64,000 nucleotides of DNA from Morinoia aosen. Taxonomy: Eukaryota > Arthropoda > Malacostraca > Amphipoda > Talitridae. The position numbers were made by a program, and so were the translations under genes. Below the pieces are notes generated by a model. That model was not told the origin of the DNA and did not search any database. It saw nothing but the letters and a program-made list of their open reading frames with translations. Of this stretch, positions 11,830-20,914 are shown one piece after another. The DNA lies in contig CM059576.1 of NCBI GenBank assembly GCA_030386875.1, positions 16,186,058 to 16,250,057 on the forward strand, in the 5' to 3' direction. Each line of letters opens with the position of its first letter. The stretch's first letter is position 1.

Positions 11830-11983
11830 CGTTCCTTTAGTCATTCTTGGGAATGGAATTCCTAATATTAGTGGGTCTCCTAAACTGCATATTCACAAAA
11901 ACATATTTTGTTCATTGAGCACAGGTTTACTGATTATTGTGAATTAATTTGGTATAAAGGTATGAACTTATTTCAATGACTGC

Positions 11984-12313
11984 TAAAAGCACTTCGAACC
12001 AGATATGAAATGCAAACCAAGGGCTTTGGCCTATCAAAGGCAAATGTTTTGTAGGACCGAGTACACCTTGTAGTTCCGTGGGGTTTACCGAGGCTTTGAG
12101 TCCGAGTACAACTTGCGAATCAAAAGAGAGAACTTGAAGTTGAGGGCCGACAGCGACGGTGCCTTTGTAACGGTCTACAATTCCCTCCGCACCAACAATA
12201 TTCACGTAAGAGTTTAGTACCAGGATAACGAGGTGAAGTTGTTGTTGTTGTTTCCGATTTCTTGGAGCTTCGGAGATGATTCCATGCAGCCCCACGCCTT
12301 CAAAGTTGTAGAT
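11984..12313 (+). pseudogene. Decayed exon-like fragment of unknown protein family
   Basis: In one forward frame (codons in register with 12074) the sequence reads like a real protein with two stops: a segment ending at TAG 12071, a 47-codon open stretch 12074-12214 beginning FRGVYRGFESEYN, a TAG at 12215, then YQDNEVK and onward to TGA 12314. The composition and pattern are those of an ordered protein, not random AT-rich DNA. I do not recognise the family. The 135-codon frame on the opposite strand (11927-12334) is its antisense shadow. It could be an old processed copy or a fragment carried by LINE-A at its 3' end. Confidence 0.35.
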
Positions 12314-12469
12314 TGATGCTCTGAAGTTCAGCACTCAGGCTGAAAGAAGTCACAGGAAGTTTTTCTGTGAAGTGCCACTGGAGGAATTCACTCACTTCTC
12401 TGCAATATCACAATTTAACAAGATTTCAGATTGTTTTAATTTTTCTTATAGATGATAGATAATGTACAA

Positions 12470-14930
12470 CTATATTAACATTTGCTTTTTAGTGAGTTCC
12501 ATAAAGGGGCCACCTCCAAGCAAATTTTTTGAGCAAAACGGTACATTAAGTAGGCTCAAAGAATTTTTCATGGAGGTTCGTTCTCCAGTGTAGCAACGGC
12601 AGTAGAAAAAGAGATGGTCAATATTTTCTTCAGCACCACATGAGCAATTTTGATCATCAACAATATTGAAGCGATGTAGATGTGACCGAAGCCCCGTGTG
12701 CCCAACACGCAGACGATCAAGTGCTGTTTCAACGCAACGGATCTTGTGTGCAGCCCACGGCCACTTTGCCGTATTTTCTCTGATTTTCAGTAAATGTCGT
12801 CCTTTCCCTGTCAGTTGAACCCCCCTCATCCATTCAGTGCTCCACTTTAATTCGAAGGCTTCACATATGAGACTTTTCATTTCTTCATATGAGGTTGGTG
12901 TCAGCGTGCGGTACCGAAGCAGATGGGCATCTTTGGCTGCCTCATCAGCAGCCTCATTACCAGGAACACCTTTATGGCCTGGAATGAACTGCAGGTAAGC
13001 ACCGTGGGAAAAAGCAGTGGTGTACAGCTTGGCTTGTATGTCACATACTAAGGGGAGATAGTTTTTTGGCTTCCTATTCATTATGAGGTACAAGGAGCTC
13101 AAGGAGTCACTAAAAATGACATACTTATCCTCCCCATTATTGTTCAACAGTGTCCATCGAAGAGCTTCGTTGATAGCCCTTAGTTCACACTCAATGACTT
13201 GTGTCTGTGGACGGAGTTTCCAGTTCTTGGTGACTCCTCTTGAAGGGACAACCACTGCAGCAGATGAGGAACAGGTAGGTTCAGCAATGCAGGACCCATC
13301 AGTAAATAAAGGGGTGTATCCAGTGAAGGTTGTGTCCAATAATTCATGATACCTTTGAATAACACTTTGATTAGACAGGGAAGATACCGGGGTAGGCAGA
13401 AAATCAGTAAGGACGTGGGCTTCTACTTTGAACCAGGGAGGCAGCGGTGAAACCAGTGGTGCTGCATTGTGAGCTGGAATCTGCAGGTTAACACTGGAGA
13501 AAAGAGCTCTTGCACGTGATGCCATGGATGGCAAAAGCATAGAAGAAACTAGCTGTGGAGGGAATGGAGCTTGAAGTAAGTTGTTAGCAATTTCACTGGG
13601 AAGTTGCTGTAGTTTGCTGTAATACAAACACGTGAGTTGTTCTCTGTGTATTGCCAAAGGGAAGGTATTGGTTTCCACCTCCAGTGAAGCTACAGGAGAA
13701 GTTTTGCGGCATCCAGTAGCAAGGCGCAGGCACTGATTTTGAATGGTGTTTAGTTGAAGGAGATTTGAAGGAGCAGCAGCACCATACAAAGGGGCAGCAT
13801 AGTCTAGTCGGCTGCGAATGAGAGTTCTATAGAGGTAAAGTAGTAGTTCTCGGTCAGCACCCCAATGCCTATGTGATATAGATTGCAGCAAATTGAGCAA
13901 TGGCGTGCAAGATTGCTTGAGATATTCTATTTGATGATGCCAACGAAGGCGAGGAGAGTCTAGCATGACTCCCAGATACTTGAGTTGCTGTACAAATTCC
14001 AATTGCTGTCCTCCTACTGTGATAGGGAGTGGGTTAATTTTTTTACTTGTGAAAATCATGCACTTGGTTTTGTTCAAATTTATTTTTAGACCCCATTGTT
14101 CTGACCAAGTATGAAGTGAATTAAGCTGCTGCTGTAGGGTATCCGTTGCAACATGAAGACTAGGATGTTGGGTGTAGAAAGTGAGATCATCAGCATACTC
14201 ACAGGAGCAGATCCCTGCCTCCACTGGTACGTCACGCATCATGATGTTGAATAATATAGGTGAAAGCACTGCTCCCCGTGGTACACCACTCTTTGCTATC
14301 TTGACCGAAGAACTGGTACCCTCAATGGACACTTTGAATGGTCTTTCCCTGAGGTAAACTTGCAGCCACCGCAGCATTGAGCCACCAACACCACATTGAC
14401 TCAACTTATACAGGAGTCCCATTGGCCACACAGTATCAAATGCACTTGTGAAGTCAACAAAGAGACACAGCATGATAGATTTATTTTTCAGCGCAGCTCG
14501 AATTGCAGCTTCCAGCTGGGTAACTTGGTCAATGGCTGACAATCTTTGTCGGTAGCCTCCCTGCGTTTTCCTGAAGACGCTCTTCTGTTCAAGGAAAAAT
14601 GTGAGGCGGTTGACTATGAGACGTTCCATCAGTTTTTGTAGGCATGACAGCAAGGTGATGGGACGATACGAATCCACCGAAGTTAGTGGCTTATTTGGTT
14701 TGGGAAGCGGAACGGAGGAGCCTGCCATCATATGATGGCAGGCTGCCACGATTTGGGAAGCACTCCAGTTTGCAGGCTTTTGTTATACAATTGGAGGAGC
14801 CATGTTTTGTAAGTGTCTGGCATGTGCTTCAAGTGTTCATTATGAATGTTGTCATGGCCAGGAGCTGTACTCTTCAAGGAAGTCAGGACTCTGTTCAATT
14901 CATGTTTGTTAAAGGGTTTGTTAATTACGG
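12470..14930 (-). pseudogene. LINE-A ORF2, reverse transcriptase and RNase H part
   Basis: The main open stretch is 759 codons (14749-12470). Reverse transcriptase motifs: PLPKPNKP and SYRPITLLS near residues 14-35, catalytic Asp in FVDFTSAFDTVW (99), GVPRGAVLSPILFN (155-168), EYADD (184-188). RNase H: D484 (FTDGS), E522 (IECELRAI), D548 (FSDS), and the GHKGVPGNEAADEAAK box with D602. The tail has a C-x-C-x8-H-x4-C-like motif (CSCGAEENIDHLFFYC) typical of I/R1-type LINEs. Upstream, 14930-14745 continues the fingers domain in another frame (SLKSTAPGHDNIHNEHLK), ending at a TGA within the 26-bp palindrome. The original protein continued into the endonuclease now at 17841-19138. Confidence 0.9.
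14719..14744. repeat. 26-bp perfect palindrome breaking LINE-A ORF2
   Basis: AGCCTGCCATCAT followed by its exact reverse complement. On the coding strand the reading frame ends in a TGA inside the second arm, where related LINEs run straight from a W-x-P-A-I-I segment into the PLPKPNKP box. The extra arm and a few bases look like a small foldback or template-switch insertion. Confidence 0.75.
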
Positions 14931-15607
14931 AGGGAGCATAGAGATGTGACTCAAAAAAAAACCATGCCGTTTTAAAAAAAACACGTTTTTTTACAAAAAA
15001 AAACCGTGGCCAAAAAAAACGTGCATATTTAGTTTTTTTTGAAATATTTTGTCTTAAAATAACTCGGCAAGAAAAAGAACCACATTACATTATGTGTTTT
15101 CATGTCAGATTATAAAATAAAACAACATACTTCTTGATTGGTGGTTTTCCATGGTTTTATGAAATTTTTCATTTTCTGAGGTTTCAGGCTTTGATATTTC
15201 ATTTGTATTACAATACATGTGAATGACCTTCAAGTCCCAAAATGGTGTGTTATAATATATCTTTACTTATGGTCATTGATAGGGATGTGACTAAAAAACC
15301 ATGCTGTTTAAAAAAAAACATGTTGTTTATACAAAAATTATGAATAAAAAACATGGATAATAATATATTTATGTGACCTTAAAAATCCAATGCTGTTTTT
15401 TTAAAACATTGTTTTTTAACCGAAAAAATCTTGACTAAAAAAACATGCTATTATATTTTATGGGACCAAAAAATTGTTTTTTTAAAGCATTTAAAAAAAT
15501 CATGACTAAAAAAAAACGGATGTAAATATCAGGAAAGTTATTTTTCTTTAATCGAATTGTCTTTAGAAACTTATAAACAAAGAATGCTGTTAATATTGAA
15601 ATCATGT

Positions 15608-15863
15608 TTATTAGAACTGTACTAGGTCTTAGAATAAAGTATCTACAAAGAATCTATTTACTCCATAAAACCTTTTGGAGACTAGCTCCATCCTCAGTCA
15701 TTCAGTAAAATTTGGTGAAATGGACAATGAATTTTCACTGTTCCTTTGAAAAACATTTGACTGAATGACTTACTGAGGATGGAGCTAGTCTCCGAAAGGT
15801 TTTATAGAGTGAATAGATTCTTTGTGGATATTTTATTCTAAGAACTGGTATGATTCTAATGGA
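15608..15863. repeat. Long hairpin within the hAT-like element
   Basis: Arms of roughly 90-100 bp (15608-15708 and 15758-15863) are inverted copies with a few mismatches, around a ~50-bp loop. The arms contain GGAGACTAGCTCCATCCTC and its complement. No coding potential. Confidence 0.75.
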
Positions 15864-16286
15864 TATTAATATATCTTATGTGACCAAAAAATCCATGCTA
15901 TTTTTTGAATGTTTTTGTTACAAAAAAGTCATGACTAAAAAACATGGATATTAATATACTTTATTTTACCATAAACAACCATGCTGTTTTTTTTAAACAT
16001 CTTTTTACAGAAAAATCATGATTAAAAAATGTGGATATTATTATATTTTATATGCCAAAAAAAATCATGCTGGTTTTTTAAATAATGTTTTCATTACCAA
16101 AAAATCATGACATAAAAACATGGGTATTAATGACTTTTTGTGAAAAAAACATGTTTTTTAAAATGTCATGTTTTTTTTGGTCAGATTAAATTTAATAATA
16201 CTCCTGTTTTCTGTAAAAAAATTTTTTTTCAAAAAGCGATTGTTTTTTGGTCACCTAAAATAAATTAATATCCATGTTTTTTTTAC

Positions 16287-16563
16287 AGATTAGATTAGTC
16301 ATTAGTTTTAGCCTCCCTACCCAGCAACAAATGCGATCCAAAGAGAGGAAGGAAGATTATGAAACAAGATCGAAGTTGAAGAAGACAGTATTAGGTGCTG
16401 AAAAACAGGACAGCAGTGAATCGAAAAAAGGTGGTCCTCAACATAACAAAAGCATTTTATTTTAACAAAAAGGAGGCCTACCTAACTCTCAGCTTGGGCC
16501 CTCACATTGTCCTCCTGGGAGCGCTAGTTCCCATAGATACAATAGTTGTATCCCCCTGAGGGG
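16287..16563 (+). repeat. Dispersed repeat family D copy, internally deleted
   Basis: Starts AGATTAGATTAGTCATTAG, continues GCCTCCCTACC, and ends with the short palindrome CCCCTGAGGGG. It matches 40404-41115, 54585-54926 and others, but lacks about 70 bp after AGAGAGGAAGGA. A SINE-like size and structure, without a recognisable tRNA promoter. Confidence 0.7.
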
Positions 16564-17181
16564 TTGTTTTTTCTACAAAAAAGTCGTGACCAAAAAATGA
16601 ATCATAATAACTTTTTAATGAAAAAACATGTTTGAAATAAAACAATTTTTTTAGTAACATAAAATATGTTAATATCCATGATTTTAAGACAATTTTTTAT
16701 GAAAAATGCATCAAATAAAACAGCATGGTTTTTTTGGTCGCATAAAATATATTCATATCCAGGTTTTCTTGTACATCATTGTTTGTAAAAAAACATAATT
16801 TTTAAAAAACACCATTTAAGGTCTCATAAATATATTCATGTTTTTTAGTCATGATTTTTTAGTACAAAAACATTTTTTGGTCTCATAAATATATTCATGT
16901 TTTTTCAGTCATGATTTTTTAGTAAAAAACATGTTTTTTTTAGACTGCATGGGGCTTTTTAGGTCACATAAAATATGTTTTTAGTTATGATTCTTTGTAA
17001 AAAAAACAGCATGGTTATAATTGGTACCAGAAAATATATTAATATTCATTTTTATTAGTCAGAATTTTTTGTAAAAAAAACATGTTTTCAAAAAAACCGC
17101 TTATTTTTTTGGTCACCTAAAATATATTAATATCTATGGTTTTTAGTCATTTTTTTGTAATGAAAACATAAAAAAGAAACC

Positions 17182-17621
17182 ATACAGTAAAAGTGGTGGC
17201 AGATAACCCACAATTACCTAGAGGAGTGTAAGAGGTACAGCAGGAGCCACAGAACTTATATTGATGGTGTCAAAATTCAGAGCTTATTATCTGTGCGAGC
17301 AAGCATGCCTCCCTACCCCTGTGCTCAGAGGTCTTATAAGCGGTGAGCTCTTTAGGGCCCGCGCATTTGGTCCGCATCGCTACCTGTACTACATCGTACC
17401 AGTAAACGTCGCAGTTCTCCATTGTTATCTCTGTATATATCTCTGCCTGCATATATCTCTGCTATGTCTGATTTTTTTGGTCACATAAAAATAAAATCAG
17501 ACTTAGTAGAGATAGTAAGCTTTGAATTTTGACTCCATCAATATAAGTTCTGTGGCTCCTGCTGTTCCTCTTAGACGCCTCTAGGTAATTGTGGGTTATC
17601 TGCCACCACTTTTACTGTATG
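17182..17621. repeat. Inverted-repeat pair with GC-richer core
   Basis: 17182-17286 and 17514-17621 are inverted copies (~100 bp) containing TTCTGTGGCTCCTGCTG and its complement. Within the core, 17451-17479 and 17489-17510 form another inverted pair. A single copy of the same arm is found at 55408-55530, so the arm is a mobile or dispersed sequence. Confidence 0.7.
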
Positions 17622-17840
17622 CTTTCTTTTTGATGTTTTTATAACAATTAAATGACTAAAAAACATGGATATTAATATATTTTAGGTGTCCAAAAAAAAA
17701 CCAGACATATGCTTAACAAAATTTAGGTGAGCAAAAAAAAAACAAAAAAAAAAAACAAAAAAAAACACATAAAAAACATGTTTTTTTGCAAAAAAAACGC
17801 AATCAAATAAAACCGTTTTTTTTGCATCACTAAGGGAGCA

Positions 17841-19138
17841 TCATCATTTAAGGCTACAGCAAGAGGAAGCAAAGTGAACTGTGGAAATGGAGATGGAGAA
17901 GGGGATGACATTCTTTTTTGATAGTGGTCAGCCAAGGCATTTGCTTTAGAACATGAGTCAGCTATTATTGAATCCCTTGTTAAAAGAGGCTGAGCTTTCC
18001 TACAGAATGGGGTCTGCAGATTTTGTATCTTTTTCCAAATTAATGAAACAGAGGTGTCAGTTGTTATCTTACTGCAGAAGGAAATCCATGATTCCTTTTT
18101 TGCTTTTTTTACCTCAAATTTGACTCTAGCCTGAGAGCGTTTGTATGCAATTAGATTTTCTTGAGAAGGTTGATTGATTAGGCTAACTTTTGCATCTTGT
18201 TTTGCTTTTACTGCTGCTGCACATTGTGAGTTCCACCATGACTTATTATACTTAGGACAGATATATTCTTTAGTTTGTTTGAAAACTTTATGGCTGGCTT
18301 TGATCATGTTGTTTGTGAGGTCTGCAAATTCCTGCTCAAGATCTCCCACCTCCAAGAGCTCAGGCTGTTGCAGAGATGCAGTCCAGTCATCCCATGACCC
18401 ACTCTCAAATTTCCACGTTGGCCGCCTTCGGAACTTCACTGTTGATGGCTCCACTCCAATGCTGATAAGAATGGGATAGTGGTCACTTCCCATATCTTCC
18501 TCTGTTGTTACAGATACTGTGGGCTGAAGGCTTGCAGAGACAAAAGCCAAATCAAGTGTAGAAAATAAGTTCTGATAAATGTTATAGTAGGTGGGCAGGG
18601 AAGGAGGAGTTATCAATGCTATAGAAGGATCATCTAGCAACAGTTGAGCTATGTTCCGACCAGTAGTGTTGGCCTGTTTTGCAGGTTCCCACATTGGATG
18701 GTGCGCATTGAAATCCCCAACCACAATGCGGGCAGGTTCCAGTTGATGCATATAATGTTATATCTCTCTTGTAGTAACAATTTTATTTGGATTGTACACA
18801 CAGAGTATAGAAGAGGAGTATTATTTTGCAAAAAAATGCTGATTCCCAGAACTTCAAGAGAATTGGGTACAAATTTTATCAACTGAAGATCAGTGTAGGT
18901 GATATCATTTCTGACCAGAATTGCTACACCTCCACCAGCAAACAGCCGAGTACCCAACAAAACGAGGTTCAAAATTTGGTGAAAGCCATGTCTCATAGAG
19001 ACAGGCAATGTGTGGCTTAAGAGTATATAGTTTAATTTTGAAGTTGCTCAACTTATTGCTTATACTTCTGCAGTTCCACGGAAATGTTATTAGTTCTTTT
19101 TTGTTGACATCTTTGTTGTTTGGTGGCATACCCAGCAT
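17841..19138 (-). pseudogene. LINE-A ORF2, apurinic/apyrimidinic-type endonuclease part
   Basis: The N-terminal nicking domain that starts target-primed integration. It is read in three frames: 19138-18950 (ITFPWNCRSISNKL start, ETWL), 18950-18770 (AGGGVAILVRNDI), and 18751-17841 (GDFNAHHPMW, TLDLAFVS, GSDHYPIL, then a WWN-x-C region). These are the ordered motifs of the exonuclease-endonuclease-phosphatase fold. Two frameshifts inactivate it. It runs in frame up to the hAT target site and, across one target copy, continues in frame into the reverse transcriptase at 14930, showing a single ancestral ORF. Confidence 0.85.
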
Positions 19139-20785
19139 CAGTAGGATTTTGCAAGGCTTTTCTAGTGTTGTGGAGAAATTTTTCTGCTGTTTTTTTTAAT
19201 TGCATCTCAATGTTGGGCTTAGTTTTTTTGTGTGGGTTGGTTCGTCCAATTACAGGAGAGGGTGTTATTTCCATTTGGGGCATGATCTTTGTAATTTCTT
19301 GAAAAGTTTTCTGGGAAATTATATCAGAACACTCAGATTGTACTATTGGTTGTTGAGGATTTTTGGATGGAGCCTGTAGGGATTGAAGTTGGAAAGTTTC
19401 TGCAGCAATTTTGTGTACCATCCCAGATGCATCCATTTGAATATCCTTTTCTCAGTAGTTGTAAATATCTTTATCAGGAGATCCACCAGTTGGTTGATGG
19501 TGACATGTTTTTGAGCAGGCATATCAGGTTCATTGTTAGTTTGGGTGCCAACAGTCTTGTTAATTTTTGGGGCTTCTGTGTTCCTCAGGTAGCCAGAATC
19601 TGGTTGACTTCTTGTCAAAGTAGAGATGGCAGGCAGCACAAATTGAGATTGAGTTGGTGGTGTTGCATTTTGTTTAAGAACTTCATTTACTGCATCTCTG
19701 TAGGATAGCTTTTGAAGTTGGCGTGTTTTCTCCACTTCTTTTGCGTGCTGCATTTTTGGACATCCTCCATAATTTGCTGTGCGGTTGCCACCACAGTTGC
19801 AACAGTTTTTTGTGGTCGTTGTTGTGCACTCACTATTATTGTGGGGGCCACTACATACTACACAGCGAGGAGCAGATCTGCAGTAAGCCGCACTGTGCCC
19901 AAATCGTTGACACTTATGGCACTGCCATGGTTTTCCAATGAATGTATTGACTCTGTATTGTTGATAGCCAACTCTAACATATGGTGGTAAGGCTTTTGCT
20001 TCAAAAATAACTTTGAACATTGATGTTTTGGTTTTATCCTTGCCTTTGTATATCCGCTCTGCCACAGCTCCATCAAAATGTGCATCCTTGAGTGCCTCTG
20101 TCAGTTCTTTATTAGTGGTGTCCTCTCCAAATGGTCCAATGACTCCCACAGAAGTAGTCTGACTGACTGGCAGCCGACACTTAACTGTCCAGGGGCCTAT
20201 CTCCGTAGTGTTCAACAGCTCGGAGGGATCCTGATAGTGTTCTTTCATGGTGATAACAAGAAGGCTTCTTCCCAGGTTCCTTGAGATTTTGCCAATGCCT
20301 TTGTCCCCAAAAGTTGATGCTGCCAGTGCCTTAGAGAGTTTGATTTCATTAGAGAAAAAGCTTTTGTTGATAGGATTCTCTGCTACAGGTTGGGCTAATA
20401 TTACTGTTGGCTGCAAGGGTGTGATGTTGTTTGAGACTGCTTCTCTTGTTCTTTGCCCTGGAGTTATTGGGTTGTCTTCTTCAGAACTAGTATGGAAGCT
20501 CCCATTGAAACCCTCAAAATTTGGTATTTCAAATTGATTTCTGCCATAGAATGTACGATTTCTGCTGGTGGAGGATATCGTTGCTGGCTGAATTACTGCT
20601 GAAGTCACTATCGGTGCATCCAAATCAAGTTTGCCTCCTTCCTCCTGCAAACCCTCATCATTTGGTGTTTTAGATGAAGACATTAGAAGAGGTTGAGATG
20701 AGATTTCAAGAGGAGGCCAGGCTTCAGATTCTCCTCCTGAAGAGGAGGTAGAGCCATGTCCCCTCCCATGTCTTTTCTTTGGCAT
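19053..20785 (-). pseudogene. LINE-A ORF1 (Gag-like nucleic-acid chaperone)
   Basis: A 480-residue frame starts at the ATG 20785 and runs to 19343; a frameshift near 19430 moves the natural C-terminus into the frame 19436-19053. The N-terminus is basic and Ser/Gly-rich. The centre (PFGEDTTNKELTEALKD to YVRVGYQQYRVNTF) is the RRM-like region of I/jockey-type ORF1. Three zinc knuckles follow: CHKCQRFGHSAAYC, CVVCSGPHNNSEC, and CCNCGGNRTANYGGC. The last ~85 bp of ORF1 overlap the start of ORF2 in another frame, a common LINE layout. ORF1p binds element RNA in ribonucleoprotein particles. Confidence 0.85.
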
Positions 20786-20864
20786 ACGAGTTTTTTAAAT
20801 GGCTTATTATTCACTTTATTTCTTTTACTTGCGAGGCAATTCAAGCAACCGGTTGACACAGTTA

Positions 20865-20914
20865 ACACACGTCCACCTTCAACCGCTTTCACAACGCTCG
20901 TTGTCAAACGAGGT
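20865..20914 (-). promoter_or_regulatory. LINE-A 5' terminal block, putative internal promoter
   Basis: Reading on the minus strand from 20914: ACCTCGTTTGACA, then GACGTGTG 41 bases in. LINE-B has the same two blocks at the same spacing (33665 downward). GACGTG is the downstream promoter element core of jockey/I-type LINE internal promoters; assignment is inference. Confidence 0.5.

Larger units (their letters stand above)
14939..17832. mobile_element. hAT-like foldback element (2,894 bp) inserted in LINE-A
   Basis: The target duplication AGGGAGCA is exact on both sides (14931-14938, 17833-17840), the 8-bp size typical of hAT transposons. The ends are inverted: TAGAGATGTGACTC at the left and TAGTGATGCA reading in from the right, both TAGNGATG followed by A-rich sequence. 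No transposase frame is present, so it is non-autonomous. The interior is built from degenerate ~80-90-bp units (vertebra: TGTGACC, A-run, CCATGCTG, T-run, AACATG). Units run one way in the left half and inverted in the right half, making a giant foldback. A second terminus-like TAGGGATGTGACTA at 15280 suggests nested or amplified copies. It also contains a dispersed-repeat copy and two smaller hairpins. Confidence 0.82.
12470..20914 (-). mobile_element. LINE-A: RNase H-bearing non-LTR retrotransposon, split by a hAT-like insertion
   Basis: Minus strand, 5' end at about 20914 and ORF2 stop at 12470. The order is ORF1 with zinc knuckles, AP-type endonuclease, reverse transcriptase, RNase H and C-terminal Cys/His motif. 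RNase H in a non-LTR element points to the I-like group of insect LINEs. Removing the insertion 14939-17832 and one 8-bp target copy leaves about 5.5 kb, normal for a full-length I-type LINE. The copy is dead: frameshifts in ORF1 and the endonuclease, a palindromic insertion at 14719-14744, and the hAT insertion. The 3' end below 12470 is not resolved; no clear A-rich or simple-repeat tail was seen. Confidence 0.85.

Noticed and set aside
11927-12334. 135-codon minus-strand frame
   Set aside because: Antisense of the protein-like forward fragment at 11984-12313; the forward frame has the protein-like composition.
18174-18479. 101-codon plus-strand frame and similar ones through 19.0-21.2 kb
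   Set aside because: Complementary-strand shadows of LINE ORF1, endonuclease and RNase H.
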